Shown: piece after piece, positions 1 through 8,286 of the stretch | Numbering within the stretch: the first letter of the stretch is position 1 | Layout: every line of letters starts with the position of its first letter | Assembly: GCA_030430725.1 (NCBI GenBank) | Contig: JAUIKP010000127.1 | Coordinates: 1 to 8,286 of the forward strand | Direction of reading: 5' to 3' | Source: Nitrospiria bacterium | GTDB taxonomy: Bacteria; Nitrospirota; Nitrospiria; Nitrospirales; UBA8639 | Length of the DNA stretch: 8,286 nt | Position numbers and translations under genes: made by a program | Notes under the pieces: model-generated | Seen by the model: the letters and a program-made list of their open reading frames with translations, nothing else | What the model was told of the DNA's origin: nothing | Database searches by the model: none

Positions 1-1523
<1,523 letters not shown>

Positions 1524-1578
1524 GTTCTAAACGTAGGCTGGTCTTCCGGTATTATCGTTATACTGGGGATGTGTGCAA

Positions 1579-1616
1579 CGAGCCGGGTTCCGAAAGGAGC
1601 CCGGCTCGGCTTTTTT
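1579..1616 (+). terminator. Rho-independent terminator of icd
   Basis: A 13-bp stem is formed by 1579-1591 pairing with 1596-1608, with one G-T wobble, and is capped by a GAAA tetraloop (1592-1595) closed by a C-G pair. After GC at 1609-1610 comes a run of six T (1611-1616), then seven G. This is a textbook intrinsic terminator for + strand transcription, 55 nt downstream of the icd stop codon. It implies that the aclBA-acn genes need their own promoter. Confidence 0.95.
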
Positions 1617-1633
1617 GGGGGGGAATAATTCGT

Positions 1634-2405
1634 GTGGGTTTTGTGAAAGTTGTAACCCTTCCCAAAATCGGGGATGTTCCCATTGACTGTAAGACCACGC
1701 GAGACATCCCTATCGAAACCTCATTGGATGTGGGGGGTAACGAATCTCTCGGATAGGGATACTGGGATCAAATTTGGCCTTCTGAAGAGGTGTTTTCCAA
1801 GTGTCTCATTCATCAGTTTTTCCCAACAAAACTGCAGGGCGCCAATGTTCTGGAAATTGGCTGTGGCGCAGCAGGGTTGGCCGGAGTGGTTGCTGCTTAC
1901 CTTGGACCATTTATCAGGCTTTCTGGCTTGGTGCCTATTACGCTTGAAGCGGCACAGGAGTACTCTCGTCTGAACCATATCAGCGATTTTGACATGTGCC
2001 TGTTGAATGCAGGGACGGAAAAATTGAACCGAAAAAGTTTTATGATTTGGTAATAGGCAGTGAAGTTTTGTATGACGAGGGAATTTTATCCGGTATTTCT
2101 CATATTCTTGGATAGGTTCTTGCCTTAAAGGGGAAGCCATATTTTGTGATCCAAATAGACTGGGGCTCGATGCTGTCGAACATGGATTCGAAGAAAAATT
2201 TATTGTGGCAATAGAGGGAATTCCATTCAACTGGCCTCTCCAAAAAGATGTCGGAGTAGAAAAGAAGGGATTCCTGTACCAATTTATTTGCAGAAGTCAG
2301 GATACATGCTGCCCCGATCATTTTCCGCATACTGAAAATGCTATGCCTATGAAGGATGACGAGGCTCTCAAGCACAAAGTTGACACGAAGGCAAAAATTT
2401 TGTGA
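1634..2405 (+). pseudogene. Decayed class I SAM-dependent methyltransferase (Methyltransf_16-like)
   Basis: Pieces of one methyltransferase appear in order across three frames. Frame A (1634-2031) gives YWDQIWPSEEVF at 1760-1795, the tryptophan-rich segment typical just before the SAM fold, then motif I VLEIGCGAAG at 1847-1876 and LVPITLEAAQEYSRLNHI. Frame B (about 2032-2141) gives YDLVIGSEVLYD (2041-2076), the motif II/substrate-side strand. Frame C (about 2142-2405) gives DPNRLGLDAVEHGFEEKF (2148-2201) and KKGFLYQF (2262-2285), the usual C-terminal end. Lesions: in-frame TAG at 1754-1756 and 2113-2115; one base apparently lost in the A run at 2032-2036 and one in the T run at 2142-2145. The acidic residue expected in the post-I strand (S-D-L-V-P) is glycine (GGC, 1925-1927). 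No convincing start is visible; GTG at 1634 or 1643 are only candidates, and the true C-terminus probably lies near 2290-2310. Substrate cannot be told; the layout resembles protein-lysine methyltransferases of the METTL/Methyltransf_16 group. Confidence 0.82.
1706..1760. repeat. 9-bp perfect inverted repeat within the methyltransferase relic
   Basis: ATCCCTATC at 1706-1714 is the exact reverse complement of GATAGGGAT at 1752-1760, separated by 37 nt. The right arm contains the amber codon TAG (1754-1756) that interrupts the methyltransferase frame. There is no T run after it, so it is not an intrinsic terminator. It may be coincidental; an operator or a template for palindrome-directed mutation are speculative alternatives. 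Confidence 0.4.
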
Positions 2406-2769
2406 GGAGGGCTGATGGTTTTTTAAGCAACAAAGTGAATACGAGGACAGGGTCGGGGCGTTTTCTTATAGCAGCAGAGGGCAGGCTATTGTTGGGTTAC
2501 TTGATGGAAGGCTGTGGCTTGGGACAGGGATGGGGTTCTTCTCATCTCAACTAACTAATTTTAAATAGGTTTTTTTGTTAAGGGAGTCGTGACATTCTTA
2601 TGGGCATTCCCCGTGGTGATACTGGGACTTTTGAAAGGGGCTCATGGGTCTTTTGATTGATTGCAGTGGGATAAGGGCATTCGTACAATGCACCGTTCCG
2701 CGCGGCAGGCGGGTTGTGCTACGTTTGTCCTTAACCATTATGAAGAGTCCCTGAAGGAAGGGTTGGATT
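2406..2769. other. Non-coding gap upstream of the acl-acn operon
   Basis: No reading frame with recognisable protein similarity is visible on either strand across these 364 nt. The segment includes an AT-rich patch with a T run (about 2550-2580), a candidate promoter at 2661-2689, and an 8-bp GC palindrome CCGCGCGG at 2698-2705 close to the predicted transcription start. The last 80 nt would be the aclB leader. A 23-codon hydrophobic frame (GTG 2589 to TGA 2660) exists, but its purine-rich SD-like stretch lies only 2 nt from the GTG, so I do not call it a gene. Confidence 0.7.
2661..2689 (+). promoter_or_regulatory. Candidate sigma70-type promoter for aclBA-acn
   Basis: A -10 hexamer TACAAT (2684-2689, 5 of 6 to consensus) lies exactly 17 bp downstream of TTGCAG (2661-2666, which keeps only the TTG of the -35 consensus). 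Transcription would begin near 2696, leaving a leader of about 75 nt before the aclB ATG. Context supports a promoter here, since the strong icd terminator lies upstream and the region is non-coding. The -35 is weak, which would fit an activator-dependent or moderate promoter, but that is inference. Confidence 0.42.
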
Positions 2770-3966
2770 ATGGCAAAAGTTCTTGAAGGCCCGGGAATGG
2801 GTTTATTGCGAAAATGGGGGATTTCAACTCCCAACTATGCTGTCGTGACCTCGAGTGATGAATTTGACCAGTTATCTCAGGTCAATGATTGGCTCCAAAA
2901 AAGTAAACTGGTAGTCAAAGCGCATGAAGCACTTGGCTCTCGTTTTAAATTGGGGTTAGTCAAGGTGGGCTTGGATTTAACCGCTGCAAAAGCGGCTGTG
3001 CGTGAAATGCTTGGCAAAGAACTGGAAACCCTGACGATTAAACAGGTGATTGTTTCCGAGGCGGTTGATCACAAAGAAGAATATTATGCCGCGGCCAAAT
3101 CGACTCGTGATGGAGTAGATCTCTTAGTGGCAACATGTGGTGGCATCGAAGTGGAATCCAATTGGGATAAGGTCAAGCATGTATCCATTGAAACCGGTGA
3201 GACCCTGTCGGATTCCGCACTTTCCTCCCTGGTAAAAGATGCGGGTTTTTCCGGCGACACGGCTTCTAAGATGGCGGAATTTCTGAAGAAACTATATGCT
3301 TGTTTTGATAACGAAGATGCCCAATACGTAGAAGTGAATCCGGTTGTGCTCAGTGGCCAGGGAGAACTCGTGGCACTGGATGCGGTGACTCTACTGGATG
3401 GTGATGCCAAGTTCAGGCATAAGGACTGGACCTTTCCGTTTGCGGCTGAATTTGGGCGCGCTTATACAAAAAATGAAGAAGAAGTCATGGCGGTCGATGC
3501 CAAGGTGAAAGGCTCAGTCAAGCTCATTGAGATTCCCGGCGGTAATATTGCCATGTTACCTGCCGGTGGTGGCGCCAGCGTCTATTACTCAGATGCTGTG
3601 GTGGCCCGTGGTGGCAAACTTGCGAATTATGCAGAATATTCAGGCGATCCACCGGACTGGGCAGTGGAAGTTCTGACGGAAAAAGTCTGCTCGTTGCCTG
3701 GCATTAAACATATTATTGTGGGTGGAGCTATTGCGAATTTTACCGATGTCAAAAAGACCTTTGGTGGCATTATCAACGCGTTTCGAAAGGCTAAAGCGGA
3801 AGGCAAGCTCCAGGGTGTCAAGATTTGGGTTCGCCGGGGTGGTCCAAACGAATTACAGGGATTAGCGGCCATGCGTGCGCTTCAGGATGAAGGTTTTGAT
3901 ATTCAGGTATTTGACCGCAAAACGCCGTTAACGGACATTGTCGATATGGCCATGGCCGCAAAATAA
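2770..3966 (+). CDS. aclB: ATP-citrate lyase subunit AclB (ATP-grasp/citrate-binding subunit)
   Basis: This is the small subunit of heteromeric ATP-citrate lyase, which splits citrate with ATP and CoA into acetyl-CoA, oxaloacetate, ADP and phosphate, the hallmark reaction of the rTCA cycle. Its 398 residues equal the Chlorobium AclB length. The N-terminal ~1-235 is a succinyl-CoA-synthetase-like ATP-grasp domain: K50 and the SRFKLGLVKVG segment (57-67) in the nucleotide region, and VEVNPVVL (187-194; N190) with D204 as expected Mg-binding positions. The C-terminal ~240-398 is the citrate-binding domain: PAGGGASVYYSD (264-275), YAEYSGDP (287-294), IANFT (321-325) and VRRGGPN (354-360), matching the citrate-contacting Asn, Thr and Arg positions known from human ACLY. 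The ATG at 2770 follows a GAAGGAAGGG Shine-Dalgarno (2753-2762) at a 7-nt spacing. It is first in the acl-acn operon and lies 35 nt before aclA. Confidence 0.97.
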   Translation: MAKVLEGPGMGLLRKWGISTPNYAVVTSSDEFDQLSQVNDWLQKSKLVVKAHEALGSRFKLGLVKVGLDLTAAKAAVREMLGKELETLTIKQVIVSEAVDHKEEYYAAAKSTRDGVDLLVATCGGIEVESNWDKVKHVSIETGETLSDSALSSLVKDAGFSGDTASKMAEFLKKLYACFDNEDAQYVEVNPVVLSGQGELVALDAVTLLDGDAKFRHKDWTFPFAAEFGRAYTKNEEEVMAVDAKVKGSVKLIEIPGGNIAMLPAGGGASVYYSDAVVARGGKLANYAEYSGDPPDWAVEVLTEKVCSLPGIKHIIVGGAIANFTDVKKTFGGIINAFRKAKAEGKLQGVKIWVRRGGPNELQGLAAMRALQDEGFDIQVFDRKTPLTDIVDMAMAAK

Positions 3967-4001
3967 CCTATTAGACCTTGAAGATGTAGGAGACCGTTTC
4001 G

Positions 4002-5828
4002 ATGAGTATTCTTGCAACCAAAGACACGCATGTCGTCATTCAAGGGGGGGTGGCTGGGGTAAATGCCGCTCGTCGTATGGCTGAGTTCCGGTACATGATT
4101 AAGCAACCATTAAATGTCTCTGCTTTCGTCTATCCCCCCGATGCGGGGAAGACCAATGAGATCATTTGTGGGACCGAATTAATAATGATCCCCATTTATA
4201 AAACCGTCGCTGAAGCAACTGCCAACCATCCGGAAATTAACACGAGTCTGGTCTATATCGGAGCAGATCGGGCCTATGCCGGTACCATGGAAGCATTGAA
4301 TGACCCGCATATTAAAACTGTCTCCATGATCACTGAAGGGGTGCCTGAAAAAGATGCCAAACTTTTGGGTAAGCATGCCCGTAAGCTTGGGAAGACCTTT
4401 AATGGCCCTTCCTCAATTGGGGTAGTGTCGGCAGGAGAATGTCGCCTCGGAGTGATTGGGGGCGCGTTTGATAATTTGGTGGCGTGCAAACTATATCGTC
4501 CTGGTTCCTTCGGCGTGATCACCAAGTCCGGGGGATTGTCGAACGAGATTATTTGGATTTGTTCACAATTTGCAGACGGCATCACGACGGCGATCGGTAT
4601 TGGCGGTGATGCCTATCCGGGAACCGACTATGTCAGCTATCTGGAAATGTTTGAAAACGATCCGCAAACCAAGGCGGTGGTCATCGTCGGGGAAATGGGC
4701 GGAGATTTGGAAGAACGGGCTGCCGAATGGTACGGGGCCAAGAAACGCCGGATTAAATTACTCGCGGTCGTATCAGGCTTTTGTCAGGAGAGTCTCCCGA
4801 AGGGAATGAAATTCGGGCATGCCGGGGCGAAAGAAGGATTAAAGGGCGAAGGATCTGCGCGGGCCAAATCTGAAGCCCTGAAAAAATCTGGCGCGATTGT
4901 GCCGGATACCTTTGGGGCTCTGGGGCCGGCTATCAAGGCTACCCATGAAGAGTTACTGAAAAGTGGACAGGTCAAGCCCATACCGGATTTGGCTGCATCG
5001 GACATGCCAAGGCTTCCCAAAACGGTGCAAGAGAGCATGAAGGAAGGGGAAGTGCTGGTGACGCCGCTGATTCGTTCCACAATCAGTGACGACCGCGGTG
5101 ACGAACCGCTGTATCAGGGATATCCAGCTTCTGAACTGATCAATAACGGATATGACATCCCTCATGTTATCGGCTTGCTATGGGACAATCGACTTGTCTC
5201 CAAACAGGAAGCCGAAATCATTAAACGCATTATCATGCTGTCGGCCGATCATGGCCCATGCGTGAGTGGAGCCTTGACGACGATTATTGCCGCTTGTGCT
5301 GGAATCGGATTATCTCAAGCCGTCGCAGCCGGTATGATTATGATCGGTCCGCGATTTGGTGGGGCGGTGACGGACGCGGGGCGATGGTTCAAATACGCGA
5401 TCGACAACAAACTTTCGGTTGATGATTTCCTGGTCTACATGAAGAAAAATGTGGGACCCGTTCCGGGAATCGGTCATCGAGTCAAAAGCTTGAAAAATCC
5501 GGATAAGCGGGTGAAGGAGTTGGTTGGGTATGTGAAAAGTTTGAACATGGCCACGCCGCACTTGGATTTTGCATTGGAAGTCGAAAAAGTTACCGCTGTC
5601 AAAAAAGATAATCTCATTCTCAATGTCGATGGAACTATGGCGGCGGTGTTAGTCGATATTGGTTTTCCGGTTGATAGCCTCAATGGCTTCTTTATTTTGT
5701 CGCGAACCATCGGAATGATTGGACATTGGACGGATCAAAAGCGGCAAGGGAGTCGGCTCATCCGATTATTTGACTATCTGGTAAATTATGCCTCTCCAAA
5801 GCGGCGAGAGGTGCCACCGTTAAAGTAA
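4002..5828 (+). CDS. aclA: ATP-citrate lyase subunit AclA (CoA-ligase/citryl-CoA lyase subunit)
   Basis: This large catalytic subunit pairs with AclB. It carries the phosphohistidine and the citryl-CoA cleavage domain. The 608-residue length equals Chlorobium AclA. Residues ~1-330 form the succinyl-CoA-synthetase-alpha-like part: an N-terminal Rossmann CoA-binding region (VVIQGGVAGVNAARRM) and the phosphorylation motif FGHAGAKEG with H273, the same number as the essential histidine reported for Chlorobium limicola AclA. Residues ~350-608 form the citrate-synthase-like module with SADHGP (H417), GIGHRVKS (H492) and NVDGT (D543). The spacings of 75 and 51 residues equal those of human ACLY H900, H975 and D1026, so the lyase triad is intact. 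The ATG at 4002 is preceded by AGGAG at 3988-3992. It ends in tandem stops TAA TGA (5826-5831). Codons 15-17 run through a G7 homopolymer (4044-4050), but the frame is intact. Confidence 0.98.
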   Translation: MSILATKDTHVVIQGGVAGVNAARRMAEFRYMIKQPLNVSAFVYPPDAGKTNEIICGTELIMIPIYKTVAEATANHPEINTSLVYIGADRAYAGTMEALNDPHIKTVSMITEGVPEKDAKLLGKHARKLGKTFNGPSSIGVVSAGECRLGVIGGAFDNLVACKLYRPGSFGVITKSGGLSNEIIWICSQFADGITTAIGIGGDAYPGTDYVSYLEMFENDPQTKAVVIVGEMGGDLEERAAEWYGAKKRRIKLLAVVSGFCQESLPKGMKFGHAGAKEGLKGEGSARAKSEALKKSGAIVPDTFGALGPAIKATHEELLKSGQVKPIPDLAASDMPRLPKTVQESMKEGEVLVTPLIRSTISDDRGDEPLYQGYPASELINNGYDIPHVIGLLWDNRLVSKQEAEIIKRIIMLSADHGPCVSGALTTIIAACAGIGLSQAVAAGMIMIGPRFGGAVTDAGRWFKYAIDNKLSVDDFLVYMKKNVGPVPGIGHRVKSLKNPDKRVKELVGYVKSLNMATPHLDFALEVEKVTAVKKDNLILNVDGTMAAVLVDIGFPVDSLNGFFILSRTIGMIGHWTDQKRQGSRLIRLFDYLVNYASPKRREVPPLK

Positions 5829-5890
5829 TGAGGGTGTGAATGGACTTTTTGGTTGAATTTTATCAATCTTATCTATGTTGAACTGAACCC

Positions 5891-5899
5891 AGGAGAAGG
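5891..5899 (+). promoter_or_regulatory. Ribosome-binding site fixing the acn start
   Basis: AGGAGAAGG lies 4 nt (8 nt from the AGGAG core) before the ATG at 5904. The acn reading frame stays open upstream to a TTG at 5853, but that TTG has no such site and the extra 17 residues (MNFINLIYVELNPGEGA) do not look like an aconitase N-terminus. The ATG at 5904 is therefore the start. Confidence 0.88.
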
Positions 5900-5903
5900 T
5901 GCT

Positions 5904-8150
5904 ATGTCCTTAGAAATGGTCAAAAAACTATATACTTCAATGCCGGGAATTGTGGACAAAGCTCGCAAAAAATTTGGGCGACCTCTTACGCTGACAGAAA
6001 AGATCCTAGTCAGTCATGCGGATGATTTCGATACCCAAGTCTGGGAACGTGGAAAAGCCATGCTCGCTCTTCGTCCCGATAGAGTCGCGATGCAGGATGC
6101 GACGGCTCAAATGGCTATGTTGCAGTTTATGCAAGCGGGAAAAGATCAAGTCGCTGTTCCGAGTACTATCCATTGCGATCACTTGATCCGGGCTGAAGTC
6201 GGATCGGAAAAAGATCTTCTGCGCGCATGTGATGAAAACAGGGAAGTCTATAATTTTCTGGCCTCGGCCGCGAAAAAATATGGGATCGGATTCTGGAAGC
6301 CTGGGGCAGGGATCATCCATCAGGTAGTGTTGGAAAATTATGGATTTCCTGGAGGATTGATCATTGGCACCGATTCACACACGCCAAACGGTGGCGGGTT
6401 GGGAATGTTGGCCATTGGCGTCGGTGGAGCCGATGCGGGGGAAGTGATGGCGGGTCTTCCATGGGAGGTTCTGCATCCCAAACTCATCGGCGTGAAGTTA
6501 ACCGGAAAGCTGAATGGCTGGGCATCCCCCAAAGATGTCATTTTGTATATTTGTGGCCTCCTGACGGTGAAGGGTGGAACCAATAAGATTGTGGAATATT
6601 TTGGCCCTGGCGCGGAAACCATTAGTGCGACAGGCAAAGGCACCATTACCAATATGGGAGCTGAGCTGGGAGCCACGACTTCTATTTTTCCGTTCGATGA
6701 AAAAATGGTAGCGTACTTGAATATCACGGAGCGGGCTGATATTGCCAAATTGGCAGCAGCCAATCGAAGCATGTTGGTTGCGGACCCTGAGGTCTATCAG
6801 TCTCCGGAAAAATACTTTGATGAAATCGTCGAAATCGATTTGTCCACTCTTGAGCCTCATGTTGTGGGTCCTCATACCCCTGATTTGGCGAGGCCAATTT
6901 CAAAGATGGCAGCTGAAGCCAAAGAGAAAGGTTATCCCGTTCAATTAAAAGCGACATTAGTCGGAAGCTGTACGAATTCTTCTTATGAAGACATCGGTCG
7001 CGCCGCGCATATTGCCAAGCAAGGGTTACAAGCTGGGCTTAAAGCCAAAACGGCTTTTCTGGTCAGCCCGGGATCAGAACGGATTTACCACACCATGAAG
7101 CGCGAAGGATTTTTGGAGACCTTTGAAAGTATGGGGGCCACCGTCCTGGCAAATGCCTGTGGACCCTGCATTGGTCAATGGAAACGAGCGGATGCCGTGA
7201 AAGGCAAAGCCGACTCTATTGTCAGTACGTTTAACCGAAACTTTCCCGGCCGGAATGATGGGGTGAGTGAAACGTTATCATTCCTGGCTAGTCCGGAAGT
7301 GGTCACGGCTTATGCGTTTTCAGGTGATCTGGGCTTTGATCCGATCAAGGGCACATTGAAAACCGCAGATGGGAAAGACTTCAAATTTGAGGCGCCTCAG
7401 GGTGATGAATTGCCGGCCAAGGGATTTGCCAAAGGGGAAGAAGGTTTTGTTCAACCTGCTGAGGATGGTTCCAAGCTTCAAGTGGACATTCCTCCTACTA
7501 GCGAGCGATTGCAATTATTAAAGCCTTTCCCAAAATGGGATGGGAAAGATTTTGAAAAGTTACCGCTATTAATAAAAACCAAAGGAAAGACCACAACGGA
7601 TCATATTTCTCCCGCCGGTCCGTGGCTCAAATTCCGGGGACATTTGGACAAGATCAGTGACAACATGTTTCTTGGAGCCAACAATGCCTTTTCAGATGAG
7701 GCGGGAAAAGGCAATGATGTCTTAACCGGAGAGTCAGGATTGACTCTTGCGCAAATTGCCCGAAGGTATAAAGAAAAAGGTTTGGGGTCGTTTGTGGTGG
7801 GAGATGAAAACTATGGTGAAGGGAGCAGCCGTGAGCACGCGGCGATGTCTCCAAGATTTTTGGGCGTCCAAGCAGTTCTGACGAAAAGCTTTGCGCGCAT
7901 TCATGAAACCAATCTCAAGAAGCAAGGCATTCTTCCGCTGACGTTTGCGAATCCGAAGGATTATGACCAAATTGAACAGGAAGACCGGATCAGTGTGAAA
8001 GGGTTAAGTGGACTTGCACCAGGCAAACCAGTGCAGGTCGTCCTTCACAAGAAGGGTGGTCAGGAAGTGGTCATTCAAGCCAATCATAGTATGACCGAAC
8101 AACAAATTGCGTGGTTTAAGGCCGGTTCCGCATTGAATGCATTAAATTAA
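5904..8150 (+). CDS. acn: Aconitate hydratase, mitochondrial type
   Basis: Aconitase isomerises citrate and isocitrate through cis-aconitate using a [4Fe-4S] cluster; here it links IDH to ATP-citrate lyase. The 748-residue protein, starting MSLEMVKKLYTSM, matches the length and architecture of mature mitochondrial ACO2 (~754) rather than the ~890-residue AcnA/IRP1 or AcnB types. Cluster ligands are C356 (VGSCTNSS) and C419/C422 (NACGPCIGQW), an offset of 2 from pig C358/C421/C424. Active-site segments present: IHCDHLI (89-95), GAGIIHQ (134-140), GTDSHTPNGGG (155-165), NRNFPGRND with R445 and R450 (444-452), R578 (KFRGH), and the swivelling C-terminal domain with GEGSSREHAA (638-647), whose S641 corresponds to the catalytic serine S642. 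It begins 75 nt after aclA with no terminator between, so it is probably cotranscribed. No intrinsic terminator is seen downstream within the window. Confidence 0.96.
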   Translation: MSLEMVKKLYTSMPGIVDKARKKFGRPLTLTEKILVSHADDFDTQVWERGKAMLALRPDRVAMQDATAQMAMLQFMQAGKDQVAVPSTIHCDHLIRAEVGSEKDLLRACDENREVYNFLASAAKKYGIGFWKPGAGIIHQVVLENYGFPGGLIIGTDSHTPNGGGLGMLAIGVGGADAGEVMAGLPWEVLHPKLIGVKLTGKLNGWASPKDVILYICGLLTVKGGTNKIVEYFGPGAETISATGKGTITNMGAELGATTSIFPFDEKMVAYLNITERADIAKLAAANRSMLVADPEVYQSPEKYFDEIVEIDLSTLEPHVVGPHTPDLARPISKMAAEAKEKGYPVQLKATLVGSCTNSSYEDIGRAAHIAKQGLQAGLKAKTAFLVSPGSERIYHTMKREGFLETFESMGATVLANACGPCIGQWKRADAVKGKADSIVSTFNRNFPGRNDGVSETLSFLASPEVVTAYAFSGDLGFDPIKGTLKTADGKDFKFEAPQGDELPAKGFAKGEEGFVQPAEDGSKLQVDIPPTSERLQLLKPFPKWDGKDFEKLPLLIKTKGKTTTDHISPAGPWLKFRGHLDKISDNMFLGANNAFSDEAGKGNDVLTGESGLTLAQIARRYKEKGLGSFVVGDENYGEGSSREHAAMSPRFLGVQAVLTKSFARIHETNLKKQGILPLTFANPKDYDQIEQEDRISVKGLSGLAPGKPVQVVLHKKGGQEVVIQANHSMTEQQIAWFKAGSALNALN

Positions 8151-8227
8151 AACTCATTTGGGTGCATCTGCTGGTTGAAACTCAGGGCGAGAAATTTGTC
8201 AATCGCATAAGGTACTATCTCTGAATT

Positions 8228-8286
8228 ATGCCCGACACATTGGATATAAAAAACACTCTGGATCGAGAAGAGAATCTCCAACCCAA
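8228..8286 (+). CDS. Possible start of an unidentified gene, cut by window edge
   Basis: An ATG at 8228 opens a frame that is still open at the window end (MPDTLDIKNTLDREENLQP, 19 codons plus 2 nt). It follows a TGA at 8222-8224 in the same frame, so this is the first possible ATG. Support is weak: the nearest purine-rich stretch (TAAGGT, 8208-8213) is 14-15 nt upstream, further than usual, and 19 mostly charged or polar residues are too few to identify a family. It lies 77 nt past acn on the same strand with no terminator between, so if real it would continue the operon. I do not assign a function. Confidence 0.35.
   Translation, partial: MPDTLDIKNTLDREENLQP

Noticed and set aside
1671..1710. 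GGGATGT/ACATCCC 7-bp inverted repeat (1671-1677, 1704-1710)
   Set aside because: Short arms with a 26-nt spacer inside the relic gene and no T run; likely chance.
1721..2230. 169-codon open frame on the minus strand
   Set aside because: It lies antisense to the methyltransferase relic, whose + strand motifs explain the sequence; its translation shows no recognisable domain and I see no ribosome-binding site.
2100..2375. 91-codon open frame on the minus strand
   Set aside because: It is antisense to the C-terminal methyltransferase segment (DPNRLGLDAVEHGF, KKGFLYQF on the + strand) and has no recognisable features of its own.
2589..2660. 23-codon hydrophobic frame (MTFLWAFPVVILGLLKGAHGSFD)
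   Set aside because: The composition looks like a membrane segment, but the AAGGGAG stretch is only 2 nt from the GTG and it lies upstream of the best promoter candidate; chance is more likely.
2602..2682. 8-base direct repeat GGGCATTC (2602-2609 and 2675-2682)
   Set aside because: It is too short, has no further copies in phase nearby, and a similar word occurs inside icd; no array or iteron structure is apparent.
8196..8218. TTGTCA (8196-8201) with TACTAT (8213-8218) as a promoter for the downstream frame
   Set aside because: The spacer is only 11 bp, well short of the 16-18 bp needed.

Overview
This window carries the citrate end of a reductive (reverse) TCA cycle. On the + strand it contains: the 3' two-thirds of a monomeric NADP-dependent isocitrate dehydrogenase (icd), both subunits of heteromeric ATP-citrate lyase (aclB then aclA), and a complete mitochondrial-type aconitase (acn). 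Together these enzymes can run 2-oxoglutarate + CO2 -> isocitrate -> citrate -> acetyl-CoA + oxaloacetate. The key residues that can be recognised in all four proteins are intact, so the segment looks functional.

Organism (inference): heteromeric AclAB at the Chlorobium-type lengths (398 and 608 residues), together with monomeric IDH and a mitochondrial-type aconitase, points to an autotrophic bacterium using the rTCA cycle. The mid-range base composition and gene content suggest Nitrospirota, for example a lower-GC nitrite-oxidising Nitrospira-like lineage. Nitrospinota or Chlorobi cannot be excluded by eye.

Layout: 1-1523 is icd, cut by the window edge. 1579-1616 is a strong intrinsic terminator that closes its transcript. 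1634-2405 holds the remains of a class I SAM-dependent methyltransferase, broken by two in-frame amber codons and two single-base frameshifts. 2406-2769 is non-coding and includes a plausible sigma70-type promoter (2661-2689). 2770-8150 is a tight aclB-aclA-acn run with gaps of 35 and 75 nt, each gene having a good ribosome-binding site and no terminator between them. 8151-8286 has no visible terminator and holds the possible first 19 codons of an unidentified gene.

I see no CRISPR array, insertion sequence, phage gene, RNA gene or defence system. The pathway genes are conventional. The least ordinary part of the window is the methyltransferase relic and the regulatory gap that isolates the acl-acn operon from icd.
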